DNA from: Romeriopsis sp046049545
GTDB lineage: Bacteria > Cyanobacteriota > Cyanobacteriia > Leptolyngbyales > Leptolyngbyaceae
Length of the DNA stretch: 7,307 nucleotides
Direction of reading: 5' to 3'
Assembly: GCA_046049545.1 (NCBI GenBank)
Contig: JBJORF010000149.1
Location: 1 to 7,307 of the forward strand
Part shown: in pieces, positions 1-5,492 of the stretch
Layout: every line of letters starts with the position of its first letter
Position numbering within the stretch: position 1 is the first letter of the stretch
Program-made: the position numbers and the translations under genes
Notes under the pieces: generated by a model
Told to the model about the DNA's origin: nothing
What the model saw: the letters and a program-made list of their open reading frames with translations, nothing else
The model's database searches: none

Positions 1-27
1 AATTTTCCCAAGCAGATTGTCGTGGGA

Positions 28-1545
28 CTATACGTTGCCGTATCTGACAACTACTTCTTGCCAAAATTCCCATGCAAGCTCATTTGTCTCTAACTCTGCA
101 ACACTTTCAGCAATTCGGCCATCGGTTGATTGGATAATGCCTTGAATCACTTCTTTCGATTTCTCATAATCACCAAGTTCATCTTTATGACGCTTAAGCA
201 ATCCCAAATAGTGTTCCAGATAACACATTTTGAGTCCAGGCCATTCCATTAAGAAATCTGACCATTGATCAAGTAGTAACCTGATCCATTTAATAGGAAT
301 TTCTCCTCGATTGTTGAAATTTAACAGGTGCATGGTCTCCCAGTTGTTGGAATTAAGTGAGAGAACTAATTCATTTGCAAAGCCTATTTGCTCTAGTTCT
401 GATAAAGTATCCGCTAAATTCCAAATCCCGCACAGGCGGAGAACGGAAAGTACAGGATTTACCTGGTACCCATCTCGTGTTTTCAGCACCTGCCTTGTCT
501 CTTTAAGAATGTCTTGGCCGAATATTTCTGCAAACTTATCTCCGAACAAATATGCATAATGATTACCTTCTCTAATCACTTTTTTTAATGGAATTAATAT
601 TGATGCTTCATCTAGTAGAGACTGGGCAATAGGGACAGAATCGGCAGAGGTAAGGAATTTTATGGCTGACTCTGAATATCTTTGTCGTCTTAAGATTTGC
701 GATCTAAAAGCTGAAGCAATTGCCATTTTCGATTTGTCTGAGAGTTCATTAATACATTCTGGATAGTTTAAAATTCCTTCTAGGATAGTAAAACTTATGT
801 TCTGCCCTAAAATATATTCATCCCAATGTATTGAGATCTCAGCCGAAATACGCAACTCTGCTTTTGCGCCCCAAGCATTAACCAAAAAACAAAGAACATT
901 TATTTTGTGCTCTTCACTTGTAGGTGAAGCGAGATCCTTGAACAGTTCTTTAATAAGACGCGGAATTTGCCTATCATTTATTCGTCTTATCTTTTCAATC
1001 ACATGCTCTTTCAATTCTGTTAGTTCATCTGAAGATGGCTGACTAGGAAAGAAGGTCGGATTTTTTATTGATTCGAGTAATTGTTTGACATAGAATGCAC
1101 CTAACTGTGCAGGCTGAGAAAGAGCAATATCATAAAGCGTTCTAATAAAATAACGAACCTCTTCGGGTGTGGGATCGAATAGAGTTCCTACTTCATCAAA
1201 TGAAGGATGTGCATAACGATTTCTGGTTTTGCTAAGTGATTCCAGGATGTCCGCTTCATATCGACTGATCATAGCAGCAGCCTTGGCTGCTTGAATAAGC
1301 TCCTGCTCCCAATTTTTGTGATTTTTTATTTTTGGTTCTAGTTGGTTCCATTTTTCTATGGCGGTAGGTTCGCACTGCTCTACTAAAATCTCAAATTTCT
1401 TGACAAGATCAAACATAGTTGCAACCCATACGGCGAGAATTGCGCTACGGTAGTTGCCAATTTGGTAGCTTTTGATTGCTTCTTGTAAATATTTCCGAAT
1501 CTGTGGATTTTTTACGCTAACTAAAATTTCATCGAAATCAAGCAT
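28..1545 (-). CDS. HEPN-like domain protein, large helical, possible abortive-infection/RNase type
   Basis: This encodes a 505-residue protein with no signal peptide or membrane segment, so it is probably cytosolic. The N-terminal part (about residues 15-145) looks like a HEPN domain: a helix of the form EAIKSYQIGNYRSAILAVW, a second helix ending in DLVKK, and the motif RNRYAH at residues 108-113, which fits the R-x4-H signature used by HEPN ribonucleases. Residues 170-505 are helix-rich with no motif I recognise. The ATG at 1545 is supported by AAAGGA 5 bases upstream (1556-1551). The gene is about 40 % GC on a sampled line against about 60 % in sampled DUF4058 and ATPase lines, and has no GCGATCGC or CGATCG, which points to transfer. 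HEPN proteins are often toxins or phage-defence effectors, but no antitoxin partner is visible, since the window ends 27 bases past the stop. A non-catalytic HEPN role is possible. Confidence 0.75.
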   Translation of the reverse strand: MLDFDEILVSVKNPQIRKYLQEAIKSYQIGNYRSAILAVWVATMFDLVKKFEILVEQCEPTAIEKWNQLEPKIKNHKNWEQELIQAAKAAAMISRYEADILESLSKTRNRYAHPSFDEVGTLFDPTPEEVRYFIRTLYDIALSQPAQLGAFYVKQLLESIKNPTFFPSQPSSDELTELKEHVIEKIRRINDRQIPRLIKELFKDLASPTSEEHKINVLCFLVNAWGAKAELRISAEISIHWDEYILGQNISFTILEGILNYPECINELSDKSKMAIASAFRSQILRRQRYSESAIKFLTSADSVPIAQSLLDEASILIPLKKVIREGNHYAYLFGDKFAEIFGQDILKETRQVLKTRDGYQVNPVLSVLRLCGIWNLADTLSELEQIGFANELVLSLNSNNWETMHLLNFNNRGEIPIKWIRLLLDQWSDFLMEWPGLKMCYLEHYLGLLKRHKDELGDYEKSKEVIQGIIQSTDGRIAESVAELETNELAWEFWQEVVVRYGNV

Positions 1546-1630
1546 ACTTATCCTTTCATCATCGCTTTTTCGAACCTAATTTAGCATGAGTTTAAGCGAC
1601 CGAATTTGATCTTGTTGAGATTTCATCTTC

Positions 1631-1819
1631 CTATTTCAGCTTGGCGCGGCGATACGAGCTGGCGCTCAGGTTATAGCCAACGTTGGCTTTTGGGCTGAGC
1701 TGGGCAAGACGAATTACTAATGCCCAGCCGGAGTACGAGGATTGTGAGCGTGATCGCGTAGGGATGTGGCTATAGACCTCGATCGGCCCGATCGTTCCGC
1801 TATAATCAGGGTAACGGCA
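1631..1819 (-). other. Startless 62-codon open frame, possible gene remnant
   Basis: Read on the minus strand, this frame stays open from just after a TGA to a TAG at 1633-1631. It contains no ATG, GTG or TTG in usable position. The translation looks protein-like (VYSHIPTRSRS, then YSGWALVIRLAQLSP, ending SSYRRAKLK) but I do not recognise a family. It could be the C-terminal end of a lost gene, or chance: a 62-codon run without stops is not rare across six frames. It lies in the gene-poor gap beside a clearer broken gene. Confidence 0.2.
1801..1806 (+). promoter_or_regulatory. Perfect -10 box (TATAAT)
   Basis: TATAAT matches the sigma-70 type -10 consensus exactly and lies 50 bases before the ATG at 1857 of the broken small gene. 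No good -35 box is seen 16-18 bases upstream, so it would be a -10-dependent promoter. It may now be a relic. Confidence 0.4.
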
Positions 1820-1856
1820 TCAATCCGATCATCCGTCCCCAATTCCGTCTTGCCCT

Positions 1857-2091
1857 ATGTCAACATCCGTCAAAGCAACGCTGAATGAAACCATCGATCG
1901 ACTGAGTGAAGCCGACTGTCAAAGCCTCTAGCAACTTTGGCAAACCCAAGTGATCGCCATCCATCCCCCTCAACAGATTCATTTTTCACCAGTAACGGAG
2001 ATCGTCATTTAAGGGCAAACTGCTGCCCAAAGCCTGATTGAGGATTGTCATTGATCCCGAAGCAGAAGACAGTCAAACGATTTCACCATAA
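1857..2091 (+). pseudogene. Broken small cyanobacterial gene, unknown family
   Basis: From ATG 1857 the frame reads MSTSVKATLNETIDRLSEAD and then hits TAG at 1929-1931 (codon 25). Reading on gives LWQTQVIAIHPPQQIHF and a TAA at 2010-2012, then GQTAAQSLIEDCH and TGA at 2052-2054. Both first stops become glutamine codons (CAG, CAA) if one C to T change is reversed. Near 2041 the adjacent frame continues as IVIDPEAEDSQTISP to a TAA at 2089-2091, which suggests an additional one-base frameshift. The leading segment resembles the small helical partner proteins that often sit beside nuclease genes in cyanobacteria, but I cannot name the family. A 24-residue peptide could still be made from the intact start; more likely the gene is dead. 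It has a perfect TATAAT upstream and no convincing ribosome binding site. Confidence 0.45.
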
Positions 2092-2129
2092 GACTATACT
2101 TGTCCGAAGAGGCATCGATCGGGGTTTGC

Positions 2130-2135
2130 TATAAT
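2130..2135 (+). promoter_or_regulatory. Perfect -10 box (TATAAT) for the DUF4058 gene
   Basis: TATAAT lies 39 bases upstream of ATG 2175, a suitable place for the promoter of the DUF4058 gene. No TTGACA-like -35 box is apparent at the usual distance. The box follows a CATCGATCGGGG stretch. Confidence 0.5.
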
Positions 2136-2174
2136 TGAGATGAAATCCTGTTTCCCCAAACACAGGCCATCCCA

Positions 2175-2936
2175 ATGCCATCACCGCTCCCCGGCATGAA
2201 CCCCTATTTAGAATCCCCTGAACTGTGGTCGGAATTTCATAGTCGGATGATTGTCGCGATCGCCGATGCCCTCGATACCACCTTAAGCCAAAACTACCGC
2301 GTCGCCGTCGAAAAGCGCGTCTATCTCACCCAAGGCGAAGAAACCATTCTCATCGGCATTCCCGACGTTGCCGTCACCGCCACACCACAGGCCAGCACAG
2401 GAGTCGCAACAGCCCTTGCAACCGAACCCACGATCGTCGAAATCCCCCTCGCCGAGGAAGTTCAAGAACGTTACCTGGAGATTCGCGAAATTTCCACCGG
2501 TCGCGTTGTCACAGTAATCGAACTCCTATCACCCAAAAATAAACGTCCCGGCGATGGGCGCGATGCCTACAGCCAAAAACGTCAGCGCATCATGCTCAGT
2601 CAAACGCACTTAGTCGAAATCGATTTACTGCGATCGGGCGATCCCCTACCCATGATTGGTGCCGCTACATCCGACTATCGGATGCTGGTCAGTCGTAGCG
2701 ATTGTCGTCCAAAAGCCCAGCTCTACGCCTTCAATCTGCGGCAATCGATTCCCACAATTCAGGTTCCTCTTACCGCTGATACCGCCGTAACACTGGACTT
2801 ACAACCGCTACTCCATCAAATCTACGATCGCGCCCGTCTCGCCCTCGCGATCGACTACCAAAAAAACCCGATGCCAAAACTTTCGCCCGACGATCAGGAT
2901 TGGTTGAATATCACCATTTTGCAAGCCACTGCCTAA
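2175..2936 (+). CDS. DUF4058 family protein
   Basis: This 253-residue protein begins MPSPLPGMNPYLE, the hallmark N-terminus of DUF4058 and strong support for this start. Other visible blocks are LWSEFH (18-22), IPDVAV (62-67), IELLSPKNK (115-123), YSQKR (132-136), VEIDLLR (147-153), YRMLVSR (168-174) and IYDRA near 216-220. Its length is normal for the family and it appears intact and cytosolic. The family has no established function. The order PD, then E-x-LSPxNK, then Y-x2-KR and VEIDLL resembles the core of PD-(D/E)XK nuclease-fold proteins such as Uma2; that link is my inference. Only a weak AGG at 2164-2166 serves as ribosome binding site. The stop lies 6 bp from that of the convergent CHRD gene, leaving no room for a separate terminator. 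An exact HIP1 palindrome falls inside at 2256-2263. Confidence 0.93.
   Translation: MPSPLPGMNPYLESPELWSEFHSRMIVAIADALDTTLSQNYRVAVEKRVYLTQGEETILIGIPDVAVTATPQASTGVATALATEPTIVEIPLAEEVQERYLEIREISTGRVVTVIELLSPKNKRPGDGRDAYSQKRQRIMLSQTHLVEIDLLRSGDPLPMIGAATSDYRMLVSRSDCRPKAQLYAFNLRQSIPTIQVPLTADTAVTLDLQPLLHQIYDRARLALAIDYQKNPMPKLSPDDQDWLNITILQATA
2256..2263. repeat. HIP1 palindrome GCGATCGC
   Basis: Exact copy of the octamer over-represented in many cyanobacterial genomes; it sits inside the DUF4058 coding region and marks this part as native-looking DNA. Confidence 0.9.
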
Positions 2937-2942
2937 CCCGCC

Positions 2943-3491
2943 CTACAAAGCCCGCAACACCCCCCGCAATTCCCCCGATCGATTCAGCTTCGTATGCAAA
3001 TCCAGATATAAATTCCCCGCCTTCAACGCCTGCATCTGCTCTCCCGAAAGCACATACTCACCCATAAATCGCCCACCCATTCCATCCGCATTCGGCATCA
3101 CCGTCAACGCATACTGAAACGGCCCATTCTTCCCCGGTTCACCCAAATGCACATGCACCCCGGAAGTAATCTTCGGATTCGGCGGATTCACCGGGTCAGT
3201 CGCATAATCCCGAAACGCACTCGACAAATTACTAAAATCACCGCGCACAATCAAGCGATCGCCCACCAAGACCGCGCCCCCCGCTGCCCGCGCCTCCGTC
3301 ATCGGCATATTCGGCACCACGCTCCCCGCTGTTAAAATCGCCACATAGCGCTGACTCAGATCCACCGACTGACTCCACCCCGGAGCCGCGATCGTCGTCA
3401 ACCCCAGCATCGACCCCAGTCCCAACAGCACCCACTTCATCTTCCGATGCCCAAACCCTTGAGCCAGCGTCCCTACAAGCCGATTCATCAT
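2943..3491 (-). CDS. Secreted CHRD-domain protein
   Basis: With the ATG at 3491 the product has 182 residues. It has a basic N-region (R4, H15-R16-K17, K19), a hydrophobic stretch at about 20-36 and a likely signal-peptidase site between A36 and Q41, so it is probably exported. The mature part is a CHRD domain: RYVAILTAGSVVPN, VRGDFSNLSS, the HVH at 113-115, LDLHT at 163-167 and the closing GELRGVL. CHRD was first described in chordin; bacterial versions are extracytoplasmic proteins of unknown role. Start choice is uncertain: GTG at 3548 has a good GGAG seven bases upstream but would put 57 residues before the mature part; ATG 3491 has GGGGA eight bases upstream; a third option is the Met at 3440, right before the hydrophobic stretch. 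The gene is divergent from the GIY-YIG/ATPase block and convergent with DUF4058. An exact HIP1 site lies at 3255-3262. Confidence 0.88.
   Translation of the reverse strand: MMNRLVGTLAQGFGHRKMKWVLLGLGSMLGLTTIAAPGWSQSVDLSQRYVAILTAGSVVPNMPMTEARAAGGAVLVGDRLIVRGDFSNLSSAFRDYATDPVNPPNPKITSGVHVHLGEPGKNGPFQYALTVMPNADGMGGRFMGEYVLSGEQMQALKAGNLYLDLHTKLNRSGELRGVLRAL
3255..3262. repeat. HIP1 palindrome GCGATCGC
   Basis: Second exact copy, inside the CHRD gene. Confidence 0.9.
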
Positions 3492-3564
3492 GACTGAAAT
3501 CCCCAGATTGCGAATGATTGATACCCAGTGATACGCACAAAACGCCACAGCGGATCTCCAGCAC

Positions 3565-3643
3565 TGTCCTGTCGTAAGATTGGGGCGAAGCTAAACAGCC
3601 TGGGGAGTGCGTCCGGTGGCCACTGTTGTTCTCGAAAATGTCT
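3565..3643 (+). repeat. 79-bp direct repeat, left copy (duplicated ATPase leader and first codons)
   Basis: These 79 bases recur at 4305-4383 with one difference (C at 3573, T at 4313), at a spacing of 740 bp. The copy carries a TAAGAT box, a GGGGAG ribosome binding site, the GTG start and nine codons of the downstream ABC ATPase gene. After 3643 the sequence leaves the ATPase gene abruptly and runs into the GIY-YIG cassette. This is therefore a truncated duplicate of the ATPase gene's 5' end. Confidence 0.95.
3575..3580 (+). promoter_or_regulatory. Candidate -10 box (TAAGAT) in the left repeat
   Basis: TAAGAT matches the -10 consensus at four of six positions and lies 35 bases before the GTG at 3616. 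No clear -35 box exists; any such box would fall in unique DNA upstream of 3565, so the two repeat copies may differ in strength. It would drive the GIY-YIG pair. Confidence 0.3.
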
Positions 3644-3675
3644 TGACCGCGTTAGGTTGGTTGACTGAAGGGTGA
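3616..3675 (+). pseudogene. Truncated ATPase N-terminus: 19-codon leader ORF before the GIY-YIG gene
   Basis: GTG 3616 is preceded by GGGGAG (3602-3607) at eight bases, exactly as in the intact ATPase gene. The first nine codons (MATVVLENV) equal the ATPase N-terminus; the frame then continues through unique DNA as LTALGWLTEG and stops at TGA 3673-3675. That stop overlaps the GAGG (3674-3677) preceding the GIY-YIG ATG at 3689. If translated, it would act as a short leader delivering ribosomes to the nuclease start. Whether it is translated cannot be seen from sequence. Confidence 0.55.
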
Positions 3676-3688
3676 GGTTTGCGCGATC

Positions 3689-4057
3689 ATGACGGACTCG
3701 CTACAACAACAGGCTCAACAAATCCTCGATCGCCTAGCTTTCAAACGATTTGAGGAATGTACGCCAGTTCAGCGGACTTTCCTGAATTTGCCTGCGCGTC
3801 CAGGCCTATATGCCGTGAGACATCGTCATGTTGGGCTACTTTACATTGGTAAAACCAAGAACCTGCGGAGTCGATTTAGCGGCGGTCACAAAGCGTTTTT
3901 ATGGGCATGGCTCGATCAATATGACGATCGTGATGTGCGGATTGCGATCAGCTTAATGCCACCTTGGGAAGACGCTGGGTTACTATTGGAGATAGAAGCC
4001 ATCTTGCTCAGAGCCTCAGAGCCGCCCTACAACGTCCAGATTCCATCGGAGAGCTAG
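3689..4057 (+). CDS. GIY-YIG nuclease family protein
   Basis: This 122-residue protein is a single GIY-YIG domain behind a helical N-terminal segment of about 35 residues. The GIY element appears as GLY (39-41) and the YIG element as YIG (52-54). R62 follows G54 by eight residues, as the catalytic Arg does in the UvrC N-terminal domain, and E103 precedes N115 in the PPYN block by twelve residues, the UvrC spacing of metal-binding Glu to Asn. All key nuclease residues therefore look present, so it is probably an active, metal-dependent DNA endonuclease. It lacks the HhH and other UvrC parts and any DNA-binding domain of homing enzymes, so its specificity is unknown. A GAGG lies 11 bases before the ATG. 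It is followed after four bases by a small gene, and the pair is inserted between two copies of the ATPase leader. Repair, mobility or defence roles all remain open. Confidence 0.92.
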   Translation: MTDSLQQQAQQILDRLAFKRFEECTPVQRTFLNLPARPGLYAVRHRHVGLLYIGKTKNLRSRFSGGHKAFLWAWLDQYDDRDVRIAISLMPPWEDAGLLLEIEAILLRASEPPYNVQIPSES

Positions 4058-4061
4058 ATCG

Positions 4062-4268
4062 ATGCAAACAACTGCTCTGGAAAGACTATCACCTGTAGAC
4101 GCTCAGGCAATTCTCGATCGGCTGCCTGAACGTATCCGGCAAGCGATGATCGATCGCGCCGCAGAAATTGAATATCCTGTCGAAATGGTTGTCGAAATGG
4201 CGATCGCCAGCTTCCTGGATGCAGAAGCCCTAGGCTTTGTTGATTGCAAACCCGGACGTGGACAGTAG
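4062..4268 (+). CDS. Small helical protein, ribbon-helix-helix-like, partner of the GIY-YIG gene
   Basis: The ATG at 4062 follows the GIY-YIG stop by four bases and has GGAGAG (4048-4053) eight bases upstream, lying inside the end of the nuclease gene, so the two are very likely co-transcribed and co-translated. The 68-residue product reads RLPERIRQAMIDRAAEIEYP, then VEMVVEMAIASFLDAEALGF. This pattern (RLPE, amphipathic helix, short turn, second helix ending ASFL) fits the shape of ribbon-helix-helix DNA-binding proteins of the CopG/antitoxin type, though the leading beta-strand is not obvious. It may bind DNA, regulate the pair, or escort the nuclease; this is inference from pattern and context. 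The C-terminus DCKPGRGQ looks distinctive. An exact HIP1 site at 4200-4207 suggests the cassette is at home in a cyanobacterium. I do not recognise a named family. Confidence 0.8.
   Translation: MQTTALERLSPVDAQAILDRLPERIRQAMIDRAAEIEYPVEMVVEMAIASFLDAEALGFVDCKPGRGQ
4200..4207. repeat. HIP1 palindrome GCGATCGC
   Basis: Third exact copy, within the small partner gene of the cassette, so the inserted DNA carries the host-type signature. Confidence 0.9.
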
Positions 4269-4281
4269 CATCGACCCGTTG

Positions 4282-4302
4282 CTCTGAATCGACACTTCAG
4301 GG
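4282..4302 (+). terminator. Weak hairpin after the GIY-YIG pair
   Basis: CTGAA (4284-4288) and TTCAG (4296-4300) form a five-base stem with a seven-base loop, extendable by a T-G wobble and one C-G pair. Only a short TTTGT follows. It lies between the cassette's stop and the right repeat copy and could weakly end the cassette transcript; the stem is short enough to be chance. Confidence 0.2.
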
Positions 4303-4304
4303 TT

Positions 4305-4383
4305 TGTCCTGTTGTAAGATTGGGGCGAAGCTAAACAGCCTGGGGAGTGCGTCCGGTGGCCACTGTTGTTCTCGAAAATGTCT
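4305..4383 (+). repeat. 79-bp direct repeat, right copy (intact ATPase leader)
   Basis: Partner of 3565-3643, differing only at 4313. Here the repeat runs without a break into the full ATPase gene, so this copy is functional. It holds a TAAGAT box (4315-4320), GGGGAG (4342-4347), the GTG start at 4356 and codons 1-9, plus one base of similarity past them. Confidence 0.95.
4315..4320 (+). promoter_or_regulatory. Candidate -10 box (TAAGAT) for the ATPase gene
   Basis: Lies 35 bases before the ATPase GTG. A TCGACA at 4289-4294 resembles a -35 box but is 20 bases away, longer than usual. The element is duplicated unchanged in the left repeat. Confidence 0.3.
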
Positions 4384-5474
4384 ACAAAACCTACCCCAAA
4401 CGCAAGGACAGCCCGGATTCGAGCGAAACGGCGGTGCTGCGATCGATCGATCTGACGATCGGGGATGGCGAATTTCTCGTCCTCGTCGGCCCGTCCGGCT
4501 GCGGCAAAAGCACCCTATTGCGTATGGTAGCGGGCCTCGAAACCGTCACGGGGGGAAAAATCAGCATTGCCGATTGGCCTGTGAACGACCTACCCCCGAA
4601 GGAACGCGACATTGCCATGGTGTTTCAGAGCTACGCGCTCTATCCGCACCTGTCGGTGTATGACAACCTCGCCTTTGGACTGCGCCGATCGGCCCGCCCG
4701 AAGCTCAGCAAAAGTGCCATCCACAAGCAGGTCTGCGCCGTTGCGGAGAACTTGCAGATCGAGCATCTCCTCAAGCGCCTCCCCAAACAGCTCTCCGGCG
4801 GTCAAAAGCAGCGGGTCGCCCTGGGCCGCGCCATGGCTCGCAATCCCCAGGTATTCCTGATGGATGAGCCGCTGTCTAACCTTGATGCCAAGCTGCGGGC
4901 CGAAACCCGTGCCCAAATCGTCAAACTCCAGCGCCAACTCGGCACCACGACGCTCTACGTCACCCACGACCAGACCGAAGCGATGACCATGGGCGATCGG
5001 ATCGTTGTCCTCAACGGCGGCCAAGTCCAGCAAATCGCCACGCCGTTGGACTTATACAATCACCCCGCGAATCGGTTTGTGGCCGAGTTTATCGGGTCGC
5101 CGCCGATGAACTTCGTCCCCGTGCAGATCAAAGCGCCGCTGACCGTAGTGCATCCGCAGTTCCGGCTGACTTTGCCACCCGAGTGGGAATCGCGGTTAGC
5201 GCCCCTGGATGGGCAACTGGTGCTCCTGGGCATTCGGCCTGAGCATTTTGTCGTTAGCGTTCCGGCCCCGCGCAATCTGCAAACCAAGGTGGAGTTGGTG
5301 GAAGCCTTGGGAAATGAGACACTGGTAACAGCGACCTTTGATCAGATGGCCCTGCAAATTCGGGTGCCCCCAGATCAAATTCTGCGTCCGGGCGATGACC
5401 TCTGGCTGGCGATCGTCCCCGATAAGCTCCACCTCTTCGACCCCGACTCTGGCAAAAACCTGCAATACCGTTAG
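4356..5474 (+). CDS. ugpC: Sugar-type ABC importer ATPase (MalK/UgpC family)
   Basis: The 372-residue product, close to the length of E. coli MalK (371), is the ATP-hydrolysing subunit of a CUT1 carbohydrate importer, acting on the inner face of the plasma membrane. Visible elements: Walker A GPSGCGKST (45-53), Q-loop VFQSYALYP (89-97), signature LSGGQKQR (146-153), Walker B VFLMDEP (166-172), D-loop SNLDAKLR and switch His204 in THDQTEA. The C-terminal third holds the regulatory TOBE region with LGIRPEH. I place the start at GTG 4356 because GGGGAG sits eight bases upstream and the N-terminus MATVVLENV then aligns with the MASVQLQNV start of MalK; GTG 4347 would overlap that site. No permease or binding-protein gene is nearby, so it may serve transporters encoded elsewhere; the symbol reflects family only and the substrate is unknown. 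Its leader and first nine codons are duplicated 740 bp upstream. Confidence 0.95.
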   Translation: MATVVLENVYKTYPKRKDSPDSSETAVLRSIDLTIGDGEFLVLVGPSGCGKSTLLRMVAGLETVTGGKISIADWPVNDLPPKERDIAMVFQSYALYPHLSVYDNLAFGLRRSARPKLSKSAIHKQVCAVAENLQIEHLLKRLPKQLSGGQKQRVALGRAMARNPQVFLMDEPLSNLDAKLRAETRAQIVKLQRQLGTTTLYVTHDQTEAMTMGDRIVVLNGGQVQQIATPLDLYNHPANRFVAEFIGSPPMNFVPVQIKAPLTVVHPQFRLTLPPEWESRLAPLDGQLVLLGIRPEHFVVSVPAPRNLQTKVELVEALGNETLVTATFDQMALQIRVPPDQILRPGDDLWLAIVPDKLHLFDPDSGKNLQYR

Positions 5475-5492
5475 GCTAATTCGATTAATTTT

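Noticed and set aside
3546..3548. GTG at 3548 as CHRD start
   Set aside because: It has a decent GGAG, but would place a long non-basic extension ahead of an otherwise ordinary signal peptide; kept only as an alternative.
3238..3564. 108-residue minus-strand frame over the CHRD gene
   Set aside because: Gly/Asp/Ala-rich out-of-frame shadow of the CHRD reading frame, which carries clear signal-peptide and domain motifs.
3643..3671. TTGACC at the repeat boundary as a new -35 box for the nuclease gene
   Set aside because: No -10-like hexamer occurs 16-18 bases downstream.
4590..5033. 147-residue frame antisense to the ABC ATPase gene
   Set aside because: It mirrors a strongly conserved ATPase region on the other strand; no own motif or ribosome binding site is seen.
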